64,000 bases of DNA, taken from NCBI GenBank assembly GCA_026709265.1, contig JAPOTI010000013.1:1-64000 (forward strand). The letters run 5' to 3'. Position numbers and translations under genes: made by a program. Shown here in pieces: positions 32,351 to 41,291 of the stretch. Positions within the stretch are counted from its first letter, which is position 1. Each line of letters starts with the position of its first letter. A model generated the notes under the pieces. That model was not told where the DNA came from and made no database searches. It saw nothing but the letters and a program-made list of their open reading frames with translations. Source of the stretch: Paracoccaceae bacterium. GTDB lineage: Bacteria; Pseudomonadota; Alphaproteobacteria; Rhodobacterales; Rhodobacteraceae.

Positions 32351-33619
32351 ATGTCATCAAATGACGGAAAACTGACGGATACTATCGTGCATGGCATCGT
32401 TGGTCCTGGGAAATTCTATGATGGAACCAACGGATTGTATCTGCGAGTCGCCGCCACTGGTGCGCGCCAATGGGTACAGCGAATTGCAATCAGGGGCAAA
32501 ACCCGTGAACTGGGTCTTGGTGGCTATCCTGTGGTCACGCTGAGAGAGGCCCGAGTCCAGGCGCTCGCCAACCGTCGTCTGGCCCGGGCGGGCGGTGATC
32601 CAACGGAAACGCCGTGGCCGGTCCAAGTGGCGGATCTGACGGAACTGTTGAGCCGCGGGCAACTGAAAACCGCACCTGTACCCGACGAACCCGATACAAA
32701 CGTTCCAGACACGAACGTTCCGACGTTTGCACAAGCGGCGGAAACGGCAATCGCGCTGAAGAGTTCAAGATGGAAAAACGGAGGAAAGTCAGCCGCGCAA
32801 TGGCACGCCTCGCTGAGGCAATATGCATTTCCGACGATCGGTGACGTTCGGGTTGACAAGATTACCACGCAGGAAATCGTGGATCTCCTCCATCCGATCT
32901 GGTCCAGTAAACATGAAACAGCATCGCGTGTGAAACAACGTATATCAGTGGTGATGGACTGGGCCAAAGCCAGTGGATTCCGGGCCGATAATCCAGCAAC
33001 TATAGCGGATTCGCTGCTGCCCAACATCCGTCGCAACGCGGTGCATTTCCCGGCTCTTCCCTATCGCAACGTCAGGGACGCCGTCCAGAAAGTGCTGCGC
33101 TCCAATGCATCCCAGAGTGTGCGGCTGGCGTTCGGTTTTCTGGTTCTGACCGCCTGCCGCTCCGGTGAAATCCGTGGCGCGACCCATCATGAGATCGACT
33201 GGGATCAGAATATCTGGACAATCCCCGCCGCACGCACAAAAACCAGCCGCGTTCATCGGGTGCCCTTGTCGGATGGGGCGCGATACATTCTGGATGTGTC
33301 ACGCGGGGGTTTACCGGGCAAGGGATTGCTCTTTCCGATGAGGACCGGGCGACCGATGTCAGATTCAACCCTGTCAAAATTGACGCGCTCACTGGGCATT
33401 GCCTCAGTGCCTCACGGGTTTCGATCCAGCTTTCGTGACTGGGCCGCCGAAGAAGCCCAGGCCCCGCGGGAAGTTGCCGAAATATCTCTGGGGCATGAAA
33501 CTTATTCCCGCGTCGAAGCCGCCTATGCGCGGTCGGATTTGCTTGAAAGACGACGGGAACTGATGCAAGAATGGTGTGATTATCTTCAACTGAATCGTCC
33601 CGATGAAGCCCTCCGATGA
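32351..33619 (+). CDS. int: Tyrosine integrase of the P4 type
   Basis: Catalyses site-specific integration and excision at tRNA genes. The N-terminus matches the DUF4102 arm-binding domain (GKFYDGTNGLYLRVAATGARQW, KTRELGLGGYPVVTLREAR). Residues 125-205 are the core-binding SAM-like domain. The catalytic domain shows Arg I (LTACRSGEIRG), Lys (AARTKTSRVHRVPLS), HGFR (PHGFRSSFRDWA), the LGHE box and the Tyr nucleophile in EAAYARSD. At 422 residues it is full length and apparently intact. It has a strong GGAGG and its stop overlaps the AlpA-like start. Unlike most P4-type integrases, its 5' end does not face the nearby tRNA, which lies 1.6 kb beyond its 3' end. Confidence 0.93.
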   Translation: MSSNDGKLTDTIVHGIVGPGKFYDGTNGLYLRVAATGARQWVQRIAIRGKTRELGLGGYPVVTLREARVQALANRRLARAGGDPTETPWPVQVADLTELLSRGQLKTAPVPDEPDTNVPDTNVPTFAQAAETAIALKSSRWKNGGKSAAQWHASLRQYAFPTIGDVRVDKITTQEIVDLLHPIWSSKHETASRVKQRISVVMDWAKASGFRADNPATIADSLLPNIRRNAVHFPALPYRNVRDAVQKVLRSNASQSVRLAFGFLVLTACRSGEIRGATHHEIDWDQNIWTIPAARTKTSRVHRVPLSDGARYILDVSRGGLPGKGLLFPMRTGRPMSDSTLSKLTRSLGIASVPHGFRSSFRDWAAEEAQAPREVAEISLGHETYSRVEAAYARSDLLERRRELMQEWCDYLQLNRPDEALR

Positions 33620-33846
33620 CTGACGCCAACTCGCCCGACAACGAAATCGAAGACATAGAACACGTTGATCGTATCTTACGGCTGCCGGAAGTGGTGCGGC
33701 TGACGGGATTGTCCGGAAAACAACTTGAACGTGCAGAAAATGCAGGAGAGTTTCCGTGTCGTCGCCGCCTGCTGAAAAGTGGTCGGGCCATTGGCTGGCT
33801 GCACTCGGAAGTCATGGCGTGGATCCGGACACGACCGAAAACGTGA
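33616..33846 (+). CDS. AlpA-family excisionase/regulator
   Basis: A 76-residue winged-helix protein of the MerR/AlpA type: RILRLPEVVRLTGLSGKQL is the DNA-binding helix pair, followed by the characteristic FPCRRRLLKSGRAIGWLHSE and AWIR. AlpA-like proteins promote integrase expression or act as directionality factors for excision. It is translated from an ATGA overlap with the integrase, unusual in that such genes are more often upstream of, or convergent with, int. Confidence 0.8.
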   Translation: MTDANSPDNEIEDIEHVDRILRLPEVVRLTGLSGKQLERAENAGEFPCRRRLLKSGRAIGWLHSEVMAWIRTRPKT

Positions 33847-33858
33847 GACTGCGATCGC

Positions 33859-35196
33859 TCAGAACTTGCGGCTTTCGGGGGCGACCGGCAGGATCGACTC
33901 GCGTTTCTTCGCGATCCGCCAGCGGATCGCATCGATGCCGTCCCGGAGCGTGGCCGGCGATGCCGTCCCCTCAGCCCAGCGGCTGGTCAGTGCCCGCAAG
34001 GCCCCGCCGACGCTGCGAATGGGGTTGGTGGCGCGATGGCGGTTTCGATCCAGCATGAGCAATGCGATAAAGGCGTTGCGCAACCCCATGCGTTGGGCCG
34101 CCGCCAGCCAGATGGTGTCCTGAATCCGCAACCGACCCGCCAAGAGAAGCGCCGTCGCTTCCATCGCCGCGGCCCCGCTGTGCCCGTATTCCGCGGCCTG
34201 GGCTGCCGCCGCCTGCCAGTCGGCGGTGCCGATCTCGTCCGCCAGCGCGACAACATCGCCCGTCACCGCCCCCGTGTCCCTGTTTTCCGGGGTGTTTTGT
34301 GTGTTTTGCTTGCCTGTCCCCGGGGTTGGCGGGGTGGCGTCCCCTACGTATCCCTCTACGTTGTTAGAGTCTTTACTTACTCTACCACGTTGTAACTCAA
34401 GGTCGGACATTTTGTCCGACCCGCCGGACAAATCATCCGTCCATTCGCTCTCAGGGAGCCCGTTTTCCAGCGCATCTGGGGTGAATCCGTGCAGATTCCC
34501 GACCGCCGTGAGCAGGGTTTCAAAGAACGAGACGGCGGTGCGCATTTTGGTCCAGTTGGCCACCGTGCCAAGCGTGCCGGCCATGATCCGTTTCAGGATC
34601 GTCTGAATGTCGATGATGGTGGTGAGATGTTCAGTGGCCGCCGCGACACCGGCAGCCACGGCGTCCACCAGGGCGCGGCGTAACTGTGACAATTCCCGCC
34701 GCAATTCCCGGACGAGGCGCTGTGCGGTGTATGTCTGCTCGTGATGCGCCTCCACCGCCGCGGCAATCTGGCTGAAATGGGCCAGGACCGGACCGAGGCT
34801 GATGCCATGGATAGCTCCGTCGGCACAGCGGCCGACAAACCCGTTGAGCCCCTGACGCCGCTCAATCAAACCGTCCTCGGAAAATCGGGTGAGGGCCCGG
34901 GTGACCGTGCGCGTGTTCACCGTCGCTTCCCGCGCGATCATCGACAGTTTGAGCCAGCAGGCCGGGTCGGGCGAATCGTGTGATTCCCAACTGCCACTTT
35001 TGTGACTGAATTCACAAAGCAGGCGAAAAATTTTGATTTCGGCTTCCGAATATTTGAGGAGTCGCAGCCACGACAAAATGATTTTCAAGGCCTGTCTGAA
35101 GCTCATATCCGAAGGCAATGCCCTCAGACCCCCCTGCTGGAGATTGAGTGTCGCACCGAAATGATTCGATGGACGAACTTCGGCTGTCGTGTTCAT
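33859..35196 (-). CDS. RepC-like replication initiator
   Basis: The N-terminal part (KYSEAEIKIFRLLCEFS, then LSMIAREATVNTRTVTRAL, a winged-helix motif, and RFSEDGLIERR) resembles the RP-C domain of RepC, the initiator of repABC plasmids. The C-terminus has ALLMLDRNRHRATNPIRSVG and GGALRALTSRWAEG, typical of the RepC C-terminal domain. Length (445 residues) is in the RepC range. No repA or repB accompanies it in the window. The ATG used (35196) is 38 bases from the tRNA-Ser 3' end and on the same strand, so it can be read from the tRNA promoter in the integrated state; an in-frame ATG at 35106 is an alternative start. It converges on the AlpA-like gene with a 12-base gap. It may support replication of the excised element. 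Confidence 0.65.
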   Translation of the reverse strand: MNTTAEVRPSNHFGATLNLQQGGLRALPSDMSFRQALKIILSWLRLLKYSEAEIKIFRLLCEFSHKSGSWESHDSPDPACWLKLSMIAREATVNTRTVTRALTRFSEDGLIERRQGLNGFVGRCADGAIHGISLGPVLAHFSQIAAAVEAHHEQTYTAQRLVRELRRELSQLRRALVDAVAAGVAAATEHLTTIIDIQTILKRIMAGTLGTVANWTKMRTAVSFFETLLTAVGNLHGFTPDALENGLPESEWTDDLSGGSDKMSDLELQRGRVSKDSNNVEGYVGDATPPTPGTGKQNTQNTPENRDTGAVTGDVVALADEIGTADWQAAAAQAAEYGHSGAAAMEATALLLAGRLRIQDTIWLAAAQRMGLRNAFIALLMLDRNRHRATNPIRSVGGALRALTSRWAEGTASPATLRDGIDAIRWRIAKKRESILPVAPESRKF

Positions 35197-35233
35197 TTTG
35201 TCTGACGATTGAACAACTCCAAAAGCTTGAGTT

Positions 35234-35323
35234 TGGCGGAGGCGGTGGGATTCGAACCCACGAGACAGTTTCCCGCCTACTCCCTTAGCAGGGGAGCGCC
35301 TTCGACCACTCGGCCACGCCTCC
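35234..35323 (-). tRNA. tRNA-Ser(GCT), probable integration site
   Basis: Minus-strand sequence begins GGAGGCGTGGCCGAGTGGT, has anticodon stem CTCCC/GGGAG around loop CTGCTAA (anticodon GCT, reading AGC/AGU), a long class II variable arm, T-arm GTGGGTTCGAATCCCAC, acceptor CGCCTCC, discriminator G and an encoded CCA. The acceptor stem pairs perfectly, so the gene is intact. The foreign segment lies at its 3' side, as expected for tRNA-targeted integrases that restore the tRNA end on insertion. The matching direct repeat that would mark the other end of the element was not found and should be left of the window. Confidence 0.95.
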
Positions 35324-35331
35324 TGATCCGT

Positions 35332-35360
35332 TCATAACGCAACTTGTCTGACCGAAACAA
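35332..35360 (-). promoter_or_regulatory. Candidate tRNA-Ser promoter
   Basis: On the minus strand TTGTTT (35360-35355) is separated by 17 bases from TTATGA (35337-35332), eight bases before the tRNA 5' end. An 8-bp inverted repeat (CAACTTGT/ACAAGTTG, 35340-35364) overlaps it. Transcription from here would run through the tRNA into the RepC-like gene. Confidence 0.4.
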
Positions 35361-35617
35361 GTTGAACAATGACTCGCAACTCATCGGAGTCAATCTCCTG
35401 ATGCACACGATCATGGATCATAATCCACCATCACAAGCCTGTGACACCCCATGGCAACAAGTCGTACCGGATGTCATGGTGACATGCGAAACGCGATCCT
35501 GCCCTTGTTCCTCTCACTTGACAATTTTGACTTGCCTGTCGATTGCTGTTAGCGGCACAGGATTGAGTGGCCTCCCGATGCGCCACACCAATCCATCAAA
35601 TTCTCAGGAGGATACGT

Positions 35618-37354
35618 ATGCGGAAACATGTACTTGGAGCCATTGTCTCGTCGGCAATCGTTATGTGCAGCGGTGCGTCACAGGCTGACATGGCTGCCGC
35701 CGAGAGGTGGATCGACGATGAATTCCAACCATCAGCATTATCGCGGGATGAACAACTCGCGGAAATGGAATGGTTCATCAATGCGGCCAAACCTTTTGCC
35801 GGTATGGAAATCAACGTTCTTTCAGAAACCATTCCGACTCATTCCTATGAGTCAGAAACTCTCACCCGGGCATTTGAAGAAATCACCGGAATCAAGGTGA
35901 ACCATCAGCTTTTGGGTGAGGGAGAAGTTGTCCAGGCCGTACAGACACAGATGCAGACACAACGGAACCTGTATGACGGCTACGTCAATGACTCGGATCT
36001 CATTGGAACGCATGCGCGCCTCCAGCTCGCCTATAATTTATCCGATCAGATGAATGGCGATTGGGCAACCACAACCAATCCCGGCCTTGATCTTGACGAT
36101 TTCATTGGCAGGTCCTTCACAACCGGTCCTGATGGTAAACTCTACCAGTTGCCCGATCAACAATTCGCGAATCTTTACTGGTTTCGTAAGGATTGGTTCG
36201 ACCGTGAAGACCTGCGTGCCCAGTTCAAGGACCTCTATGGCTATGAGCTCGGTGTGCCGGTCAATTGGTCAGCCTATGAAGACATCGCAGAATTCTTCAG
36301 CGTGCATGTCCAGGAAATTGATGGGGTCCGCATCTATGGCCATATGGACTACGGAAAACGCGCCCCGGACCTTGGCTGGCGCATGACTGATGCATGGCTT
36401 TCCATGGCGGGAGCTGGCGATGTCGGTCAACCCAATGGTATTCCTGTTGACGAATGGGGCATCCGCATGGAAGCCGGAACCTGTAACCCTGTCGGCGCAA
36501 GTGTCAGCCGGGGTGGTGCTGCCAATGGACCTGCTGCCGTTTACGCAATTCGCAAGTGGGATGAGTGGCTGAGGAATTACGCACCTCCCGGTGCCGCCTC
36601 CTACGACTTCTACCAGTCACTTCCGGCCCTGTCTCAGGGAAATGTGGCGCAGCAGATTTTCTGGTACACGGCCTTCACCGCTGACATGGTGGCCTCCCGG
36701 GACGCCGGCAACAATACCGTCGACGCCGATGACAACCCACTTTGGCGAATGGCTCCGAGTCCGCATGGACCCTACTGGACCGAAGGACAGAAGGTCGGGT
36801 ATCAAGATGCCGGTTCATGGACCTTCTTGAAATCAACGCCGTCAGATCGGGCGCAAGCTGCCTGGCTCTATGCACAGTTCGTGACGTCAAAAACGGTTGA
36901 TGTCCGCAAATCTCATGTCGGTTTAACCTTTATCCGCAACTCGACGGCAAATCACCAGAGCTTTACTGAGCGGGCACCGAAACTGGGCGGCCTGGTTGAG
37001 TTTTATCGTTCGCCAGATCGTGTGGCCTGGTCGCCAACCGGCATCAACGTGCCCGATTATCCAAAACTTGCACAGATCTGGTGGCAGCAAATCGGTGATG
37101 TGAATTCGGGTGCCTTTACACCGCAGGAAGCCATGGACCGCCTTGCCGCGGAGATGGATACCACAATGGCGCGCATGCAGGCTGCCGACGAGGCTGCCAA
37201 TGTTTACGGCGGATGTGGGCCACGTCTGAACGACGAGCGGGACCCGGAATACTGGTTAGGTCAACCCGGCGCACCGAAACCCAAACTTGCGAATGAAAAA
37301 CCGCAAGGCGAAACCGTGCGCTATGAAGACATTGTTGCACGCTGGAAACAGTAG
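35618..37354 (+). CDS. glpV: Glycerol ABC transporter substrate-binding protein
   Basis: Periplasmic binding protein of the glycerol importer described in Rhizobium leguminosarum (GlpSTPQUV). The start at 35618 follows AGGAGG by six bases and gives the signal peptide MRKHVLGAIVSSAIVMCSGASQA; the tracked 35567 start is too far upstream. The mature protein is large for a binding protein (about 555 residues) and starts with the typical DMAAAERWIDDEFQPS and FAGMEINVLSETIPTHSYES segments. A perfect -35 TTGACA lies at 35518 but without a good -10. Here glpV is the first gene of the operon rather than the last, and no glpR/glpD is adjacent. A strong stem-loop follows its stop. Confidence 0.9.
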   Translation: MRKHVLGAIVSSAIVMCSGASQADMAAAERWIDDEFQPSALSRDEQLAEMEWFINAAKPFAGMEINVLSETIPTHSYESETLTRAFEEITGIKVNHQLLGEGEVVQAVQTQMQTQRNLYDGYVNDSDLIGTHARLQLAYNLSDQMNGDWATTTNPGLDLDDFIGRSFTTGPDGKLYQLPDQQFANLYWFRKDWFDREDLRAQFKDLYGYELGVPVNWSAYEDIAEFFSVHVQEIDGVRIYGHMDYGKRAPDLGWRMTDAWLSMAGAGDVGQPNGIPVDEWGIRMEAGTCNPVGASVSRGGAANGPAAVYAIRKWDEWLRNYAPPGAASYDFYQSLPALSQGNVAQQIFWYTAFTADMVASRDAGNNTVDADDNPLWRMAPSPHGPYWTEGQKVGYQDAGSWTFLKSTPSDRAQAAWLYAQFVTSKTVDVRKSHVGLTFIRNSTANHQSFTERAPKLGGLVEFYRSPDRVAWSPTGINVPDYPKLAQIWWQQIGDVNSGAFTPQEAMDRLAAEMDTTMARMQAADEAANVYGGCGPRLNDERDPEYWLGQPGAPKPKLANEKPQGETVRYEDIVARWKQ

Positions 37355-37372
37355 TTCACGTTTAAGAATAGA

Positions 37373-37396
37373 GCCGAGTGCCTCCGGGCGCTCGGC
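37373..37396 (+). promoter_or_regulatory. Intra-operon stem-loop after glpV
   Basis: GCCGAGTGCC and GGCGCTCGGC form a 10-bp stem with one G-U pair and a 4-base TCCG loop, 18 bases after the glpV stop. There is no following T-run, so it is more likely an RNA-stabilising processing element that raises binding-protein levels above the membrane components than a full terminator. Confidence 0.6.
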
Positions 37397-37491
37397 CGTC
37401 CCAATGACATCCCCCGTCGCAGGAGATGGGGTTGTGCGGCGAGATGGAAGAGCCTTGTTCCAGTCATGGGGCAATTCTCACTGGGGTCTGA

Positions 37492-38571
37492 ATGACACTT
37501 GAATTGGAAGGCATCACCAAAAAGATTGGTGCGCAGACGCATATCCACGAGACGAATCTAAAGCTTGAGCGTGATGCCTTCAATATATTGCTCGGCGCCA
37601 CCAATGCTGGCAAAAGCACCCTGATCAGACTCATGGCCGGGCTTGACCGTCCCACCAAAGGCGAGGTTTTCTTTGACGGCGAACGTGTCACCGAACTCAG
37701 CCCGCAAAAGAGAAATATCGCACTCGTCCACCAGTTCTTTATCAACTATCCGCATCTTACCGTTTACGAGAACATCGCCTCACCGTTGCGTGTCAGGAAA
37801 ATGTCGAGAACTGAGATCGACCAACGCGTTCGTGATTCCGCCGACCTTCTGCAACTCGGACCGATGCTGGACCGGCGACCTCAGGAATTATCTGGCGGAC
37901 AGCAACAGAGGACGGCCCTCGCCCGTGCGATTGTCAAGGAATCTCGGGCAATCTTCCTTGATGAACCCTTGGCCAATCTCGACTACAAACTGCGGGAAGA
38001 ACTTCGTGAACAGCTTCCGGAGATCCTGAGCCAACGCGGGACAGTGGTTGTCTATGCGACCTCGGACCCGACCGAGGCACTCCTGATTGGAGGGAACACC
38101 GCGCTTGTTCATGAGGGTTCGGTTGCGCAATTCGGCCGGACTGCCGACATCTATCGATCACCAGCCAACCTTTCCTCAGCACGCGTTTTTTCTGATCCAC
38201 CGATCAACCTGGCGAAAATCCACAAAACAGGTTCAAAGATCGTTCTTGACCAACATGACTGGCAAGCCAGCGGTGATGTTCTGGCACTTGCGGATGGACA
38301 ATATACTATCGGTATCCGCCCGCATCACGTTGTTCCCACGGCACCGTCACCACCCTTCGTGCGGATTCGAGACCGAGTCGACATCACCGAACTCAGCGGC
38401 ACGTCAAGTGTCGCTCACTTTTCAATGGGGAAAAGGAACTGGGTGAGCCTTGCCGCCGGAACCCACCCCTACCGGGTCGGTGACATGCACGACTTTTATC
38501 TGTTGCCGGAAAAATGCCTGTATTTCGACAGCGCTGGCATCTTGGCCGCGGTGGGAACTGATCATGGCTGA
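37492..38571 (+). CDS. glpS: Glycerol ABC transporter ATPase, first subunit
   Basis: Cytoplasmic ATP-binding subunit of the MalK/UgpC type. Walker A is GATNAGKST rather than the usual GPSGCGKST. The Q-loop is LVHQFFINYPHLTVYEN, the signature LSGGQQQR is intact, and Walker B is AIFLDEPLANLD. The switch region reads VVVYATSDPTEAL, so the catalytic His is replaced by Ser, a feature of GlpS. A C-terminal TOBE-like regulatory region follows (TIGIRPHHVVP). Together with GlpT it would form a heterodimer in which the two ATP sites are unequal. The ATG at 37492 has GGGG six bases upstream; its end overlaps glpT by eight bases. Confidence 0.9.
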   Translation: MTLELEGITKKIGAQTHIHETNLKLERDAFNILLGATNAGKSTLIRLMAGLDRPTKGEVFFDGERVTELSPQKRNIALVHQFFINYPHLTVYENIASPLRVRKMSRTEIDQRVRDSADLLQLGPMLDRRPQELSGGQQQRTALARAIVKESRAIFLDEPLANLDYKLREELREQLPEILSQRGTVVVYATSDPTEALLIGGNTALVHEGSVAQFGRTADIYRSPANLSSARVFSDPPINLAKIHKTGSKIVLDQHDWQASGDVLALADGQYTIGIRPHHVVPTAPSPPFVRIRDRVDITELSGTSSVAHFSMGKRNWVSLAAGTHPYRVGDMHDFYLLPEKCLYFDSAGILAAVGTDHG

Positions 38572-39640
38572 GATCGTTCTTGAGCGCCTCAGCCACAGTT
38601 ACTTTCCCAATCCCAGTTCAACGCGTGATTATGCATTGCGCAATATTGAACTGAAATGGAGCGATGGCGGCGCTTACGCGTTGTTGGGCCCCTCAGGCTG
38701 TGGCAAATCGACATTGCTCAACATTATTTCGGGTCTGTTGAATCCGACCGAAGGACGGGTATTGTTCGACAAGAAAGACGTCACGCATCTGCCACCGGAC
38801 AAGCGAAATATCGCGCAGGTTTTCCAGTTTCCTGTTATTTACGATACAATGACAGTTTACGATAATCTTGCCTTCCCTCTTCGAAATCGCGGTGTCGATT
38901 CCCAATTCATCGATCAGCGAGTCCGTGCGATTGCTTCCATGCTGGAACTCGACAGTCGGCTATCGCTGCGTGCCGCAAATCTGGCGCCTGATGACAAACA
39001 AAAAATCTCGATGGGACGGGGACTGGTGCGCGATGATGTCAATGTCATCATGTTCGATGAACCGCTGACAGTCATTGATCCCGAACTCAAATGGAAACTG
39101 CGCTCCAAGCTCAAGGAACTCCACCAAAATATTTCCCTCACGATGATCTATGTCACACATGACCAGACCGAGGCTCTCACATTTGCCGACGAGGTTATCG
39201 TTATGCAGGACGGCGAAATCGTTCAGGTTGGCACACCAATCGAGCTCTTTGAACGCCCGCTTCATACCTTTGTCGGGCATTTCATCGGCTCTCCGGGCAT
39301 GAATATCCTCCCGGTTGAAATGACTGGGAACGGAGTCTGTTTTCACGGCCACCCTGTTGCACTCGAGGGAACAGCCACGACCAAGACAGGCAAATTCGAA
39401 ATCGGTATACGCCCGGAATTTGTGAAGGTTTGCTCCAGCGGGATCCCGGCAAAGGTCCATAAGACCGCTGACATCGGGAGACATACGGTCATTGAAGCGC
39501 AAGTGGGCGTATCATCCGTCAACGTCATCTCTTCCGGCCCACCCCCGGCGTTGGGTGCACACATTCACCTCGAGTTCATTCCCGAACATACGCGACTCTA
39601 TGCCGACGGGTGGATCGCCAGCGAAGGTGGTTCCGGATGA
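38564..39640 (+). CDS. glpT: Glycerol ABC transporter ATPase, second subunit
   Basis: Partner of GlpS. Walker A GPSGCGKST, Q-loop AQVFQFPVIYDTMTVYDN, Walker B VIMFDEPLTVIDP and switch His (YVTHDQTEAL) are all present, but the LSGGQ signature is degenerate (LAPDDKQKISMGRGL). GlpS and GlpT thus have complementary defects: GlpS lacks the switch His, GlpT lacks the signature, so one composite site should be active and one silent. The ATG at 38564 overlaps the glpS stop by eight bases; the tracked start at 38450 lies inside glpS. The stop overlaps glpP (ATGA). The symbol follows the Rhizobium nomenclature and is not the E. coli glycerol-3-phosphate antiporter. Confidence 0.9.
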   Translation: MAEIVLERLSHSYFPNPSSTRDYALRNIELKWSDGGAYALLGPSGCGKSTLLNIISGLLNPTEGRVLFDKKDVTHLPPDKRNIAQVFQFPVIYDTMTVYDNLAFPLRNRGVDSQFIDQRVRAIASMLELDSRLSLRAANLAPDDKQKISMGRGLVRDDVNVIMFDEPLTVIDPELKWKLRSKLKELHQNISLTMIYVTHDQTEALTFADEVIVMQDGEIVQVGTPIELFERPLHTFVGHFIGSPGMNILPVEMTGNGVCFHGHPVALEGTATTKTGKFEIGIRPEFVKVCSSGIPAKVHKTADIGRHTVIEAQVGVSSVNVISSGPPPALGAHIHLEFIPEHTRLYADGWIASEGGSG

Positions 39641-40497
39641 GAACCCATAATCCGCGCGGATGGCTGTTTGTCCTTCCGGTTCTCGTTCTTGTCGCTTTCA
39701 ACGCCCTTATCCCTTTGATGACTGTTGTCAATTACTCGGTGCAGGAAACGTTCGGGAACAACCAGTTCTTCTGGGCCGGGCTGAGATGGTTCGAAGAGAT
39801 TCTCCGCTCGGAGCGATTCCACGCGGCTCTGGGTCGACAGCTCCTGTTTACCGCAACGATATTGGTGATTGAGATTCCGCTTGGTGTCATCATTGCGCTT
39901 TCGATGCCGCGCCATGGGATCTGGGTGCCTGTCTGCCTCGTATTGATGGCACTCCCCCTTCTCATTCCCTGGAACGTTGTCGGTGCGATGTGGAATATCT
40001 TCACGCTGCCAAAAATTGGCTTGCTGGGATACACACTGAACAGCGTCCTGGGCATCGACTATAATATGACCCAGAGCCCGACCGCCGCCTGGGTGACGGT
40101 CATCACGATGGATGTCTGGCATTGGACATCTCTGGTCGTCCTGCTCGCCTATGCCGGGTTGATTTCTATTCCGCCAGCCTATTATCAGGCGGCCAAGATC
40201 GATGGAGCATCAAACTGGTCAGTTTTTCGCTACATCCAGTTGCCCAAGATGAACCGGGTGCTCACCATTGCCGTCCTGTTGCGTTTCATGGACAGTTTCA
40301 ACATCTATACGGAACCCTTCGTCCTGACGGGCGGGGGTCCGGGGAATTCGACAACCCTGTTGTCGATTGACCTGGTCAAGGTTGCCTTGGGTCAGTTCGA
40401 TCTCGGTCCAGCAGCAGCGATGAGCCTGATATATTTTGCCATTGCCCTGGCCGTGTCCTGGATTTTCTATGCCCTGATGACAAGAGATCGACAATGA
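39637..40497 (+). CDS. glpP: Glycerol ABC transporter permease, MalF-type
   Basis: Integral membrane subunit with six predicted helices. It begins with the membrane segment WLFVLPVLVLVAFNALIPLM and carries the cytoplasmic EAA loop YYQAAKIDGASNWSVFRYIQ that contacts the ATPases. The ATG at 39637 overlaps the glpT stop; the tracked 39610 start is inside glpT. It pairs with GlpQ, whose gene begins in an ATGA overlap with this one. It forms half of the channel for glycerol uptake. Confidence 0.9.
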   Translation: MRTHNPRGWLFVLPVLVLVAFNALIPLMTVVNYSVQETFGNNQFFWAGLRWFEEILRSERFHAALGRQLLFTATILVIEIPLGVIIALSMPRHGIWVPVCLVLMALPLLIPWNVVGAMWNIFTLPKIGLLGYTLNSVLGIDYNMTQSPTAAWVTVITMDVWHWTSLVVLLAYAGLISIPPAYYQAAKIDGASNWSVFRYIQLPKMNRVLTIAVLLRFMDSFNIYTEPFVLTGGGPGNSTTLLSIDLVKVALGQFDLGPAAAMSLIYFAIALAVSWIFYALMTRDRQ

Positions 40498-41291
40498 GAC
40501 CACGAAGCCTGGTCCCCATTATTTATATCGTGTTCCTGATGCTGCCCATCTATTGGCTCGTCGCGATGAGCTTCAAGACAACCAATGAGATCTTGGGCGG
40601 GTTTTCGTTGTTTCCGCAGGATTTCACGCTGGAAAACTATCGTGCGATCTTCACGGACCCCACCTGGTATTGGGGTTACATCAATTCGATCATTTATGTG
40701 ACCCTGAACACTGTAATCTCACTTGCGGCCGCATTACCGGCTGCCTATGCCTTCTCGCGATACAGTTTCATCGGCGACAAGCATTTGTTCTTCTGGCTGC
40801 TCACCAACCGAATGGCACCAGCGGCTGTATTCGCCCTGCCCTTTTTTCAACTCTATTCTTCCGTTGGGCTGTTTGACACGCATCTGGCCGTGGCACTTGC
40901 CCATTGCCTCTTCAATATTCCACTCGCGGTCTGGATTCTTGAAGGATTCATGTCGTCCGTACCAAAAGAGTTGGATGAAACTGCCTATGTTGATGGTTAT
41001 TCTTTTCCACGGTTTTTTGTAACGATCTTCATTCCTGCGATCAAAGCCGGCGTTGGGGTTGCGGCCTTTTTCTGTTTCATGTTCTCCTGGGTCGAGTTGC
41101 TCCTCGCCAAGACACTGACGGCAGTTGAAGCCAAGCCGATCGCTGCGACGATGACCCGCACTGCCTCTTCTGCCGGATATGAACTGGGACTCCTCGCGGC
41201 CGCTGGTGTATTGACGATTATTCCCGGTGCAATCGTCATTTATTTTGTACGCAACTATATTGCCAAGGGCTTCGCCCTCGGGAGGGTTTGA
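40494..41291 (+). CDS. glpQ: Glycerol ABC transporter permease, MalG-type
   Basis: Second membrane subunit, 265 residues with six predicted helices; N-terminus VPIIYIVFLMLPIYWLVAM and EAA loop LDETAYVDGYSFPRFFVTI are typical of MalG-like permeases. The Cys- and Phe-rich helix VAAFFCFMFSWVELL is characteristic of this subfamily. Start overlaps glpP and the stop shares a base with the glpU start. The symbol follows Rhizobium usage and does not denote the glycerophosphodiesterase of E. coli. Confidence 0.9.
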   Translation: MRPRSLVPIIYIVFLMLPIYWLVAMSFKTTNEILGGFSLFPQDFTLENYRAIFTDPTWYWGYINSIIYVTLNTVISLAAALPAAYAFSRYSFIGDKHLFFWLLTNRMAPAAVFALPFFQLYSSVGLFDTHLAVALAHCLFNIPLAVWILEGFMSSVPKELDETAYVDGYSFPRFFVTIFIPAIKAGVGVAAFFCFMFSWVELLLAKTLTAVEAKPIAATMTRTASSAGYELGLLAAAGVLTIIPGAIVIYFVRNYIAKGFALGRV

